A DNA stretch of 64,000 nt, from contig NZ_RHLQ01000016.1 of assembly GCF_003711845.1 (NCBI RefSeq), positions 1 to 64,000 on the forward strand, read 5' to 3'. Source of the DNA: Lysinibacillus halotolerans. GTDB taxonomy: Bacteria; Bacillota; Bacilli; Bacillales_A; Planococcaceae. The notes under the pieces are model-generated. The model searched no databases, was not told where the DNA came from, and worked only from the letters and a program-made list of their open reading frames with translations. Numbering within the stretch: position 1 is the stretch's first letter; every line of letters starts with the position of its first letter. Made by a program: the position numbers and the translations under genes. Positions 1 to 7,228 of the stretch are shown piece by piece.

Positions 1-115
1 TTTCCCATTACGCAAGTAAGTAAGATCCCTCAAAGACGATGAGGTAGATAGGTTCGAGGTGGAAGTGTGGTGACACATGGAGCTGACGAATACTAATCGA
101 TCGAGGACTTAACCA
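1..115 (+). rRNA. 23S rRNA, 3' end (partial)
   Basis: The window opens inside a ribosomal RNA operon. The sequence up to about base 115 matches the highly conserved 3' end of Bacillus 23S rRNA, including the terminal GAGGACTTAACCA. The rest of the gene lies upstream of the window. A spacer of about 60 bases separates it from 5S rRNA. Confidence 0.95.
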
Positions 116-176
116 AATCTTGAATGCATTCAATGTCTTTATCCAGTTTTGAGAGAACAAGCTCTCAACTAAATAT

Positions 177-293
177 GTGAAGTGATGATGGCAAAGAGGT
201 CACACCCGTTCCCATACCGAACACGGAAGTTAAGCTCTTTAGCGCCGATGGTAGTTGGGGGCTTCCCCCTGTGAGAGTAGGACGTCGCTTCGC
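177..293 (+). rRNA. rrf: 5S rRNA
   Basis: The conserved 5S core (GGTCACACCCGTTCCCATA; AACACGGAAGTTAAGC; GAGAGTAGGACG) is present. The ends were set by the terminal helix: GTGAAGTGA at 177-185 pairs fully, allowing G-T pairs, with TCGCTTCGC at 285-293. The length is 117 nt, normal for Bacillus. It sits between 23S and the tRNA block, so it is co-transcribed with them. Confidence 0.97.
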
Positions 294-306
294 TTATTTT
301 TTATGT

Positions 307-382
307 GGAGGATTAGCTCAGCTGGGAGAGCACCTGCCTTACAAGCAGGGGGTCGGCGGTTCGAGCCCGTCATCCTCCACCA
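307..382 (+). tRNA. tRNA-Val (TAC)
   Basis: Full cloverleaf. Acceptor stem GGAGGAT pairs with ATCCTCC, the anticodon loop CTTACAA gives TAC, and CCA is encoded. First tRNA after 5S, as in the Bacillus rrnB-linked cluster. Confidence 0.97.
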
Positions 383-388
383 TATTAA

Positions 389-464
<76 letters not shown>

Positions 465-471
465 TTCCCAT

Positions 472-555
472 GGAGGGGTAGCGAAGTGGCTAAACGCGGC
501 GGACTGTAAATCCGCTCCTTCGGGTTCGGCGGTTCGAATCCGTCCCCCTCCACCA
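472..555 (+). tRNA. tRNA-Tyr (GTA)
   Basis: 84-nt class II tRNA with a long variable arm (CTCCTTCGGGTTC). The anticodon loop CTGTAAA gives GTA. Stem GGAGGGG pairs with CCCCTCC and CCA is encoded. Confidence 0.97.
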
Positions 556-563
556 TTTATAGA

Positions 564-638
564 GAGCCATTAGCTCAGTGGTAGAGCATCTGACTTTTAA
601 TCAGAGGGTCGAAGGTTCAAGTCCTTCATGGCTCACCA
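564..638 (+). tRNA. tRNA-Lys (TTT)
   Basis: Stem GAGCCAT pairs with ATGGCTC. The anticodon loop CTTTTAA gives TTT and CCA is encoded. Confidence 0.97.
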
Positions 639-690
639 GTTTTTTATAATAAATAAAATAATTATTGCCAGAGATAAATATAAAGCACAT

Positions 691-765
691 GCGGAAGTAG
701 TTCAGTGGTAGAACACCACTTTGCCAAGGTGGGGGTCGCGGGTTCGAACCCCGTCTTCCGCTCCA
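691..765 (+). tRNA. tRNA-Gly (GCC)
   Basis: Stem GCGGAAG pairs with CTTCCGC, discriminator T, encoded CCA. The anticodon is GCC. A 52-base AT-rich gap separates it from tRNA-Lys. Confidence 0.96.
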
Positions 766-770
766 AATGT

Positions 771-859
771 GCCGGGGTGGCGGAACTGGCAGACGCACAG
801 GACTTAAAATCCTGCGGTAGGTGACTACCGTACCGGTTCGATTCCGGTCCTCGGCACCA
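771..859 (+). tRNA. tRNA-Leu (TAA)
   Basis: 89-nt class II tRNA with a long variable arm (GCGGTAGGTGACTACCGT). The anticodon loop CTTAAAA gives TAA. CCA is encoded. Confidence 0.97.
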
Positions 860-868
860 TTTTAATAT

Positions 869-945
<77 letters not shown>

Positions 946-951
946 TATTTA

Positions 952-1028
952 CGGGAAGTAGCTCAGCTTGGTAGAGCACTTGGTTTGGGACCAAGGGGTC
1001 GCAGGTTCGAATCCTGTCTTCCCGACCA
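952..1028 (+). tRNA. tRNA-Pro (TGG)
   Basis: Stem CGGGAAG pairs with CTTCCCG, discriminator A, encoded CCA. The anticodon is TGG. Confidence 0.97.
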
Positions 1029-1056
1029 TGTAATACAAACTGACTATTTATAAATT

Positions 1057-1132
1057 GGGGCCTTAGCTCAGCTGGGAGAGCGCCTGCCTTGCACGCAGGA
1101 GGTCAGCGGTTCGATCCCGCTAGGCTCCACCA
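1057..1132 (+). tRNA. tRNA-Ala (TGC)
   Basis: Stem GGGGCCT pairs with AGGCTCC, with one G-T pair. The anticodon loop CTTGCAC gives TGC. CCA is encoded. Confidence 0.97.
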
Positions 1133-1147
1133 ATTTAATACTATTAT

Positions 1148-1221
1148 GGCGGCGTAGCTCAGCTGGCTAGAGCGTACGGTTCATACCCGTGAGGTCGGGG
1201 GTTCGATCCCCTCTGCCGCCA
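1148..1221 (+). tRNA. tRNA-Met (CAT), elongator; no encoded CCA
   Basis: Stem GGCGGCG pairs with TGCCGCC and the loop TTCATAC gives CAT. The body matches the Bacillus elongator methionine tRNA rather than initiator, which starts CGCGGGG. The discriminator A at 1221 is followed by TTT, so the 3' CCA must be added by nucleotidyltransferase. Confidence 0.93.
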
Positions 1222-1235
1222 TTTATTCATAATAC

Positions 1236-1328
1236 GGAGGCATACCCAAGTCTGGCTGAAGGGATCGGTCTTGAAAACCGACAGGCGGGTTAAACCGCGC
1301 GTGGGTTCGAATCCTACTGCCTCCGCCA
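1236..1328 (+). tRNA. tRNA-Ser (TGA)
   Basis: 93-nt class II tRNA. Stem GGAGGCA pairs with TGCCTCC, discriminator G, encoded CCA. The anticodon loop CTTGAAA gives TGA. Confidence 0.97.
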
Positions 1329-1355
1329 TTTTCTTTACTATTTATACATACATAT

Positions 1356-1431
1356 GGTCCCGTGGTGTAGCGGTTAACATGCCTGCCTGTCACGCAGGAG
1401 ATCGCCGGTTCGATCCCGGTCGGGACCGCCA
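1356..1431 (+). tRNA. tRNA-Asp (GTC)
   Basis: Stem GGTCCCG pairs with CGGGACC, discriminator G, encoded CCA. The anticodon loop CTGTCAC gives GTC. Confidence 0.97.
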
Positions 1432-1456
1432 TTATTTTAAGTAAATTTGATTATAT

Positions 1457-1532
1457 GGGTCGGTAGCTCAGTTGGTAGAGCATTAGATTGAAGCTCTAAG
1501 TGTCGGCGGTTCGATTCCGTCCCGACCCACCA
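1457..1532 (+). tRNA. tRNA-Phe (GAA)
   Basis: Stem GGGTCGG pairs with CCGACCC, discriminator A, encoded CCA. The anticodon loop TTGAAGC gives GAA. Confidence 0.97.
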
Positions 1533-1537
1533 TATAT

Positions 1538-1611
1538 GCGGGTGTAGTTTAATGGTAAAACCTCAGCCTTCCAAGCTGATGTCGTGAGTTCGATTCTCAT
1601 CACCCGCTCCA
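1538..1611 (+). tRNA. tRNA-Gly (TCC)
   Basis: Stem GCGGGTG pairs with CACCCGC, discriminator T, encoded CCA. The anticodon is TCC. It is the second glycine tRNA of the block. Confidence 0.97.
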
Positions 1612-1616
1612 AATGG

Positions 1617-1693
<77 letters not shown>

Positions 1694-1709
1694 TAAAAAC
1701 TTAATTTAT

Positions 1710-1784
1710 TCCGAAGTAGCTCAGTGGTAGAGCAATCGGCTGTTAACCGATCGGTCGTAGGTTCGAGTCCTACCTTCGGAGCCA
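1710..1784 (+). tRNA. tRNA-Asn (GTT)
   Basis: Stem TCCGAAG pairs with CTTCGGA, discriminator G, encoded CCA. The anticodon loop CTGTTAA gives GTT. Confidence 0.97.
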
Positions 1785-1785
1785 C

Positions 1786-1857
1786 GGCCCGTTGGTCAAG
1801 TGGTTAAGACACCGCCCTTTCACGGCGGTAACACGGGTTCGAATCCCGTACGGGTCA
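1786..1857 (+). tRNA. tRNA-Glu (TTC); no encoded CCA
   Basis: Starts one base after tRNA-Asn. Stem GGCCCGT pairs with ACGGGTC, and the anticodon loop CTTTCAC gives TTC. The discriminator A at 1857 is followed by TAG, so CCA is not encoded. Last tRNA before the operon terminator. Confidence 0.94.
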
Positions 1858-1890
1858 TAGTATGAGCTAAATGAAGAGCTCGAATTGAAA

Positions 1891-1930
1891 TAGATGGTAA
1901 AAACGGAATGTTTTTACCATCTATTTTTTT
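1891..1930 (+). terminator. Terminator of the rRNA-tRNA operon
   Basis: Perfect 14-bp hairpin (TAGATGGTAAAAAC at 1891-1904 with its complement at 1910-1923, 5-nt loop) followed by seven T residues. It ends the rRNA/tRNA transcript. Confidence 0.95.
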
Positions 1931-1980
1931 GTATATTAAAAGTAAGGAAGTTACAATTTTTAAGTAAGGAGTAACGATTG

Positions 1981-2787
1981 ATGGCTGAGTACGGAAAGGA
2001 TTTATTTAAAGGTACAGCTTCGTATTATTCACGTTATCGTCCTTTATATCCATCTTCATTGATAAGGTATTTAATTGATAAGTTTTCCTTGGATGGTAAA
2101 GGTCGAATGTTAGATTTAGGTTGTGGTACAGGACAATTAGCATTTCGATTAACAGATTGGTTTGAAAAAGTAATTGGAATCGATACAGAACCAGAAATGA
2201 TTCAAGAAGCAATGCGTCTTGTAAAAGAACTTCGAATAGAGAATTTGGAATGGTTTATAGGAGAACTTGAATCATTTAAAAAGAAATATGATGGACATTT
2301 TCGGTTTGTCACGATTGCTAAAGCGTTCCATTGGATGGATAGAGAAAAGACTCTTGATATGTTGTATGAAATGATTTCGGATGGTGGTGGAATAGCTATT
2401 ATTGATAACTATTCTCCCAATAAGAACCTTTACCTTGGGAAATAAAGGAAGCAAGTAGTAGAACAGTGGTATGGGAATGAAAGAAGAGCTGGGGATATAA
2501 CCTATTCCCATCCTACAGTTAGCTACGAAGAAATTATATTAAATTCTAAATTTAAAATGGAAAAATATGAACTTCCACTCTATGAACAAGTATGGAGAGT
2601 AGAATCAATAATTGGAAATTCAATAATTAGAAATTTATATTCAACTTCCTATAGTTCGAAACATTTTTTAGGGGAAAATATTGCTTTGTTTGAAAAACAT
2701 TTAAAAAAGGAATTATTGGAACTTGATCAAAGAGGTATCTTTACGGAAAAAATGAATTTATCGATAAAACTTGCATTAAAAAATTGA
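1981..2787 (+). pseudogene. SAM-dependent methyltransferase interrupted by an in-frame TAA
   Basis: The first part (155 codons) is a class I methyltransferase N-terminus: the SAM-binding motif LDLGCGTGQLA is near residue 40 and an acidic residue ends beta-2 (IGIDTEPEM). It stops at TAA 2443-2445. Reading straight on in the same frame, translation continues without another stop to 2785-2787 with typical family C-terminal sequence (VVEQWYGNERRAG, then SHPTVSYEE). The undisrupted protein would be about 268 residues, normal for this small-molecule methyltransferase family. ATG 1981 follows AAGGAG at 9 nt; a TTG at 1978 is the alternative. One substitution therefore seems to have inactivated the gene, unless the stop is read through. 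The second half could in principle start at ATG 2557, but no good ribosome site was seen there. The substrate cannot be predicted. Confidence 0.85.
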
Positions 2788-2811
2788 TTTACTAAAATTT
2801 CAGGAGTGTTT

Positions 2812-3049
2812 ATGAAAATAGAAGAAACTGATGGGGGAGTAATTATTAATAACTTTGAAATTGATGGTTTTGTGGATGAAGAAAATTGTTGCAAGATATG
2901 TAAGATGAGTTTAATTTATTATGAGGATTTTGATGCCTATTTTTTGCCCAAAATGTAACAGGTGGACTGAAACAAAGTGTAAAGATCCAAATTGCGAATA
3001 CTGTGTTAACCGACCTGAAAAACCTTTACCATTCATTATATATGATTAA
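2812..3049 (+). pseudogene. Small Cys-rich (zinc-ribbon-like) protein split by a frameshift at a T6 run
   Basis: An ORF opens at ATG 2812 after AGGAG (5 nt spacing) and gives 48 codons, with a CCKIC pair near residue 26, before TAA 2956. From ATG 2933 another frame carries FCPKCNRW, ETKCKDPNCEYC and ends at TAA 3047-3049. Joining the frames at the run of six T near 2938-2943 gives a single protein of about 80 residues with paired CxxC knuckles, so it looks like one small zinc-binding protein broken by one base. Function unknown. A sequencing error in the homopolymer would give the same picture. Confidence 0.6.
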
Positions 3050-3072
3050 TTCATTCAAGTAATTTCCAAATA

Positions 3073-3109
3073 GAAAAAACTCCCATCAGATATTTGATGG
3101 GAGTTTTTC
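3073..3109. terminator. Bidirectional intrinsic terminator
   Basis: Symmetric hairpin AAAAAACTCCCATCA / TGATGGGAGTTTTT with A-run upstream and T-run downstream, so it can work on both strands. It would end the broken Cys-rich gene on the plus strand and the candidate structured RNA on the minus strand. Confidence 0.85.
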
Positions 3110-3262
3110 TAAGCCTTGCTATACACATTATGTATGGCAAAGCCGCCTTGCCGTAATTATTAATAGAAAGTTTTAAAACCACGACTCCACCAGGTGGGTG
3201 CTCGCAGAATAGTTCCTGTATATCGTCATTCACCGGAGTGTGACGCCCGCCATTCCCTATTC
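3110..3262 (-). ncRNA. Candidate structured non-coding RNA (6S-like size), family not identified
   Basis: No convincing ORF covers this stretch, and it is richer in G+C than its surroundings. Read on the minus strand, it forms a series of hairpins. GUCA-CAC-UCCG-GUG-AA-UGAC lies near 3245-3226, with a UCCG tetraloop. A CCAC/GUGG hairpin follows near 3200-3186. Next come GGCAA/UUGCC near 3155-3139 and UUGC-n-AUACA / UGUAU-n-GCAA near 3142-3118. The strong terminator at 3073-3109 follows directly. The total of about 190 nt with its terminator would fit 6S RNA or another small regulatory RNA. I could not match a named family with certainty, and no clear promoter was found. It is downstream of, and in the same direction as, the HD-domain gene, so a structured 3' UTR is the alternative. 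Confidence 0.4.
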
Positions 3263-3367
3263 GATTAAAACTCCCTTTTACAGTTCAAAGGTTAAAACTT
3301 AATATTTGTACGAACAACGCAGCTTTATTGTTATAATATACGATAATAAACTGTTGTGCAAGTAAGT

Positions 3368-3544
3368 ATGAATGATGAAAAATGTCAAATAATTATCATT
3401 GAAATCGGGGGTGAAATTTATGGCACCCATGTTATGTATGTAAGAGAAATGAAACAAGTTATGTTCTTTAGACAAATTAAAAAGCTTTCCATCATTGGAA
3501 AACTTTTGTTATCATTTTATTTTGTTCAATACTTCATTTGTTAA
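3368..3544 (+). pseudogene. CheW-like chemotaxis coupling protein, N-terminal scrap
   Basis: The first 35 or so codons (CQIIIIEIGGEIYGTH, then YVREMKQV) resemble the start of CheW/CheV, where the first beta strand is followed by the conserved pattern of hydrophobic residues and VxEI. After about 3460 the similarity ends and the reading frame runs into the tail of the convergent HD-domain gene. The remaining approximately 120 residues of a CheW domain are absent. There is no good ribosome site upstream of ATG 3368. It is best read as a decayed fragment. A second chemotaxis scrap, an MCP C-terminus, occurs at 35764. Confidence 0.4.
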
Positions 3545-4144
3545 GGCAGCAAGGTTGATTTGAGTTTCTTCTTTCATGACATCATTTAAGATTTCATTTC
3601 GGAAGTAGTTTACACTTACTTCTAGAGGCATTGCCAACAATTTCTGTAATGCTTGCTGATACATGATAACAAATTCCTTATCTGTATTACCGCGTTTCAA
3701 CTCCGCAAAGGATTCATAAAACTGGTCTAACTTATCTGCAAATTCTAGAAGACGACCTTCGATTGTCGCATCCTTACCTTCTTTCATTCGTTCAAAGAAA
3801 ACAGCTTGAAAGTCCGGGGGTATTTCTTCCCTTATAAATTTCTCCATCATTTTTTCTTCGACATGGGCAAGCATCTGTTTAAGCTCAACACTAGCATGTT
3901 TGACCGGTGTTTTAATGTCGCCGATAAATACTTCAGCAAAGTCATGATTAATCGTTTTTTCATATAGGGATTTCCAATCTATTGTTGCTCCGTTCATTTC
4001 TTCTAGGGTTCCAAAGAACATAGCATATTGAGACACTTTCCAAGAATGGGCTGCTACGTTATGTTCTTCAAACTTAAAACGACCAGGTGCACGGAAAATA
4101 CGTTCTAAATCATTTAAACTTGTGAAAAACTTATGAATACCTAT
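3512..4144 (-). CDS. HD-domain phosphohydrolase (YfbR-like)
   Basis: The protein has the HD superfamily layout for metal-dependent phosphohydrolysis. EEHNVAAHSW supplies the first His, INHDFAE the HD pair, and LLEFADKLDQ the last Asp. Proteins of this type (YfbR-like) remove phosphate from nucleotides such as deoxynucleoside monophosphates; the substrate here is inferred only. The open frame extends to 4237, but family members usually begin with MGIHKFF. The matching point here is an ATA codon at 4144-4142, six bases after GGAGTG (4156-4151). The given start (210 aa) is therefore a rare-codon start chosen on ribosome-site and family grounds. An in-frame GTG at 4153 lies inside that ribosome site, and ATG 4237 would add 31 unconserved residues. 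Confidence 0.75.
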   Translation of the reverse strand: MGIHKFFTSLNDLERIFRAPGRFKFEEHNVAAHSWKVSQYAMFFGTLEEMNGATIDWKSLYEKTINHDFAEVFIGDIKTPVKHASVELKQMLAHVEEKMMEKFIREEIPPDFQAVFFERMKEGKDATIEGRLLEFADKLDQFYESFAELKRGNTDKEFVIMYQQALQKLLAMPLEVSVNYFRNEILNDVMKEETQINLAALTNEVLNKIK

Positions 4145-4349
4145 AAATATCACTCCCGTTTTAGATTGGGCATAAACATGTGCCCTTAATTGCATCATAC
4201 ACCTATTTATCTCCATAAAGGGCAGAGTTTCAAACACTTAACAAACATTTAAATGTACATTTACAAACTAATTAGTGTTTAATTTATAGAATATGCATGA
4301 AATTAAAACAAGATAACTTAATTTGCATAAAATAAAAGTGAATTTTGGT

Positions 4350-4382
4350 AAAAAAAGACCTTTATGTATTATCAAAGGTCTT
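4350..4382 (-). terminator. Terminator after the YjfB-family gene
   Basis: On the minus strand GACCTTT / AAAGGTC flank a 10-nt loop and are followed by seven T residues (plus-strand A-run 4350-4356). It lies just past the yjfB stop. Confidence 0.85.
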
Positions 4383-4388
4383 CTCTCT

Positions 4389-4571
4389 TTACAATGAAAC
4401 GTCAATAACGGTTCCTTTGTATGGATGGGGAGAATTTGTTTGTTCAGACATTTGTTCAAGCATTTCAACAGTACTTGCGGTTGCTAAGTTTAAAGATTTA
4501 TCCATTATGCTCATTTGGACAGTCTGTTGAAGTTGAGCTACTTGAGCAGACATGATCGAATTGATATCCAA
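4389..4571 (-). CDS. yjfB: YjfB-family putative motility protein
   Basis: A 60-residue protein whose start (MDINSIMSAQVAQLQQTVQ) and end (PHPYKGTVIDVSL) match the YjfB family of small proteins, which in Bacillus subtilis belongs to the SigD motility regulon. The biochemical role is unknown. The start was set at TTG 4571-4569 because AGGAGG (4585-4580) is 8 nt upstream. A GTG at 4580 overlaps the ribosome site and would add three residues. It is single, with its own terminator, and divergent from sodC. The gene suggests the strain is, or was, flagellated. Confidence 0.85.
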   Translation of the reverse strand: MDINSIMSAQVAQLQQTVQMSIMDKSLNLATASTVEMLEQMSEQTNSPHPYKGTVIDVSL

Positions 4572-4716
4572 AGTCGTCACCTCCTAAACTTCATATCGGT
4601 TGATGAATAACGATTTTAATGAAAAGTTAAGTAATAGGGAAAATGACATCATTCGACAATTTCGGAATATTTCATAACACACATGGCAATACTCCTTTCG
4701 AGGAGGGACGACTAAA

Positions 4717-5274
4717 ATGTGGAGAAATTTATTAATTTTTAGTAGTGTAATGTTACTTTTAAGTGGATGTAACTTGTTTATGGAACAAGAGAAAATTTCA
4801 GTTGCAGCCCCGGAAGCATTGAAAGCAGCAGCAAAAATTATTAATACCGAAGGAAAAGAAATTGGACATATGGAAATGACAGAGGGAGCAGATGGCGTTC
4901 TCATTTCTCTTGGATTGACAGAAATACCAGAGGGGGAGCATGGTATTCATATACATGAAGTCGGGAAATGTGAAAAACCATCGTTTGAATCCGCTGGAGC
5001 CCATTTTAACCCACTAGACAAACAACATGGTATTAATAATCCGAAGGGACCACATTTAGGTGACTTACCGAACATTACTGCTGAGCAAGATGGAACGGTA
5101 CAAGTAGAATTTGTGGCGAAAAATATTACGTTGGAAAAGGGAATGGAAAATTCCTTATTTGATGCTGATGGTAGTGCTATTGTCATCCATGAGAAAGCAG
5201 ACGATTATGTAACAGATCCTGCAGGTAACTCAGGGGGACGAATTGCCTGTGGAGTTATTACATCAGAAAACTAA
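4717..5274 (+). CDS. sodC: Cu/Zn superoxide dismutase, lipoprotein
   Basis: Converts superoxide to hydrogen peroxide and oxygen outside the membrane. The N-terminus is a lipoprotein signal ending in the lipobox LSGC (Cys near residue 18). The SOD domain carries all expected ligands. GIHIHEVG gives two copper histidines, AHFNP the bridging histidine, QHG and PHLGDLPN the zinc histidines and aspartate, and IVIHEKADDY the last copper histidine. The disulfide cysteines (GKC, IAC) and the active-site arginine (GGRIACGV) are present. It is thus predicted to be fully active. My recollection that the B. subtilis YojM homologue lacks copper ligands was not checked. 185 aa, GGAGGG ribosome site, own terminator. 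Confidence 0.93.
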   Translation: MWRNLLIFSSVMLLLSGCNLFMEQEKISVAAPEALKAAAKIINTEGKEIGHMEMTEGADGVLISLGLTEIPEGEHGIHIHEVGKCEKPSFESAGAHFNPLDKQHGINNPKGPHLGDLPNITAEQDGTVQVEFVAKNITLEKGMENSLFDADGSAIVIHEKADDYVTDPAGNSGGRIACGVITSEN

Positions 5275-5280
5275 AAATAA

Positions 5281-5320
5281 GTTGTGTAATGGAGTTCAAT
5301 ACTTCATTACACAACTTTTT
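5281..5320 (+). terminator. Terminator after sodC
   Basis: GTTGTGTAATG (5281-5291) pairs with CATTACACAAC (5305-5315), followed by T5. It starts 6 bases after the sodC stop. Confidence 0.92.
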
Positions 5321-5573
5321 ATTTTTCTAAAAATACTTTAGCTTAAGTACGGATAAAACATTAAATATTGGATATATAATGATTTTCCATTTATTTCAAT
5401 TAGCATAAATAAATGAAGGAATAATAATTGATGACATTAGGTATTGTGTCATATAACAATTGAAATAGAAGGGATAATTGTTTTATTATTCTGATATATA
5501 CTATTTAGTCTAAAAGAAAGCGTTTTTATACTCTTAATTATTCTTTAAATCTATTAACAGAATATTAAAATGA
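5321..5573. other. AT-rich intergenic region without visible genes
   Basis: Very AT-rich DNA between the sodC terminator and the promoter of the TRAP operon. I see no ORF with a ribosome site and no structured RNA. Confidence 0.6.
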
Positions 5574-5603
5574 TTGACACATATCAAAGGTAATAGGTAA
5601 AAT
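5574..5603 (+). promoter_or_regulatory. SigA-type promoter of the TAXI-TRAP operon
   Basis: TTGACA (5574-5579), an 18-bp spacer and TAAAAT (5598-5603). The start codon lies about 30 bases downstream, preceded by GGAGGGG at 5 nt. Confidence 0.75.
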
Positions 5604-5639
5604 TGAACTGTAATGTAACAATTATTTGGAGGGGTTCAA

Positions 5640-6644
5640 TTGAAAAAAAGTAAATTACTGTTTCTTTCACTACTAAGTGTTTTATTATTAATGGTTTTAG
5701 CTGCATGTGGTGGTGGAGAAGAAACAACTGACAATGAAGGTACATCAGGTGACACAGGAGGATCTTCTGATGAAAAAGCATCTGATATTAAATTTTTAAG
5801 CTTAGCAACTGGTGGTACGCAAGGTACATACTACGCATTAGGTGGTACTTTTGCGGACTTAATTACTGAAGAAACTGGTATTAAAACAACTGCAGAAGTT
5901 TCACAAGCTTCTACGGCAAACGTAAGTGCTTTAAAAGATGGAAATGTTGAAATTGCATTTATGCAAACAGATATTGCTTACTACGCAAAAAATGGTGAGT
6001 TAATGTTTGACGGTCAACCACTTGAAGATTTAGTGGCAATTGGTGGCTTATACCCTGAAACAATTCATTTAGTAACAACTGCAGATTCAGGTATTAAATC
6101 ATTTGAAGATTTAAAAGGTAAAAAGGTTTCTGTAGGTGCTCCAGGTTCTGGTACTTACGCAAACGCTGAACAATTACTTGAAGTTCATGGTTTAACTATG
6201 GATGACATCGAACCACAAAATTTAGACTTTGGTGAATCAACAGATGGTTTAACTACTGGTCAAATTGATGCGGCATTTATCACTGCTGGTTACCCAACGG
6301 CTGCAGTTGAAGCATTAGGTGCTACAACAGACGTTGTAATCGTTCCTGTAGAAGCTGATAAAGCAGAAGCATTAATCGAGAAATATCCTTACTATGCAGT
6401 AGATACAATTCCTACAGGTACTTACGGTTTAGAAACGGAAGTTCCTACAGTATCGGTATTAGCAATGCTTGCAGTAAAATCTGATTTACCAGATGAAGTT
6501 GCCTATGGAATTGCAAAGGCAATTTATGCAAATACAGATAAAATTAGCCATGCTAAAGGGGAATTCATTAGTCCTGAGACAGCATTAAATGGTATTGGTA
6601 TTGATGTTCATCCAGGTGCTCAAAAATTCTTTGATGAACAATAA
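5640..6644 (+). CDS. TRAP transporter substrate-binding lipoprotein, TAXI family
   Basis: Extracytoplasmic solute receptor that hands its ligand to the fused permease encoded two genes downstream. The signal peptide ends in the lipobox LAAC (Cys near residue 23) and is followed by an acidic Gly/Ser linker. The mature protein opens with the TAXI signature TGGTQGTYYALGG and contains ELMFDGQPL and GAPGSGTYANAEQLL, typical of the family. 334 aa is normal length. TAXI ligands are often dicarboxylates or glutamate-like, but the substrate cannot be told here. TTG start at 5640 with GGAGGGG five bases upstream. A hairpin after the gene (6665-6696) probably lets the binding protein be made in excess of the permease. 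Confidence 0.92.
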   Translation: MKKSKLLFLSLLSVLLLMVLAACGGGEETTDNEGTSGDTGGSSDEKASDIKFLSLATGGTQGTYYALGGTFADLITEETGIKTTAEVSQASTANVSALKDGNVEIAFMQTDIAYYAKNGELMFDGQPLEDLVAIGGLYPETIHLVTTADSGIKSFEDLKGKKVSVGAPGSGTYANAEQLLEVHGLTMDDIEPQNLDFGESTDGLTTGQIDAAFITAGYPTAAVEALGATTDVVIVPVEADKAEALIEKYPYYAVDTIPTGTYGLETEVPTVSVLAMLAVKSDLPDEVAYGIAKAIYANTDKISHAKGEFISPETALNGIGIDVHPGAQKFFDEQ

Positions 6645-6664
6645 TTAAGAAGAAATGAAGTGAA

Positions 6665-6696
6665 GGGCTTGAAGGCATACTTCTTCAAGTCCTTTT
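6665..6696 (+). terminator. Intra-operon hairpin, probable partial terminator
   Basis: A 10-bp stem (GGGCTTGAAG 6665-6674 with CTTCAAGTCC 6683-6692) is followed by only four T residues. Between receptor and permease genes it likely works as a leaky terminator. Confidence 0.7.
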
Positions 6697-6712
6697 CAAT
6701 TGAGGCGATTAA

Positions 6713-7228
6713 ATGAGATGGGCGCATCTATTCTTAATTGTAGTAGTGTTGGGGGTTATTTTTTTCTTTTCACCGATATATAGTGTGTTTTCCTTTGAAG
6801 AAACGCGGACGAATAATCCAGAAATGTATTACATAAATGTTTCCAAAGAACATAAATTTAATATTCGTTTTACCCATTCCATCCACTTAACGGATGTTAT
6901 AGAATCCTATGAATTAACGAAAAGCAATCAAATAAAACTTCTTTCCATGGAATATGAAGATGTCGCCGTTGGAATGCCGGCTCATGCAGAAGAAGGTCAA
7001 ACGTTAAGTTATGAAAATGGTAAATACAAATTAGCATACGATAATCGAATATTAGATAACTTCACAATTTATATTGGAGACATCGACATGGATTTGAAAT
7101 TTTTTTACGACGGACATACGTATAACATGAAAAAATCATTGCATCGAGGAAGTTCTTATTTATTTGAAGTAAAGAGGATTTCTTTATTCGACAAGCTGAG
7201 AGGAGCTGTGATGGTATATGAAAAATGA
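6713..7228 (+). CDS. DUF1850 domain protein of TAXI-TRAP operons
   Basis: A 171-residue protein with one N-terminal hydrophobic segment (residues about 5-25) and an extracytoplasmic domain containing FTHSIHLTDVIESYEL, a DUF1850 hallmark. Genes of this family are regularly found between a TAXI receptor and a fused TRAP permease. The exact role is not established; an accessory role in ligand capture or assembly is inferred. It overlaps the permease gene by 11 bases, so translation is probably coupled. Confidence 0.8.
   Translation: MRWAHLFLIVVVLGVIFFFSPIYSVFSFEETRTNNPEMYYINVSKEHKFNIRFTHSIHLTDVIESYELTKSNQIKLLSMEYEDVAVGMPAHAEEGQTLSYENGKYKLAYDNRILDNFTIYIGDIDMDLKFFYDGHTYNMKKSLHRGSSYLFEVKRISLFDKLRGAVMVYEK

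Noticed and set aside
4603-4677. A 24-codon plus-strand frame between yjfB and sodC
   Set aside because: No ribosome site, very short, and lies in the divergent promoter region.
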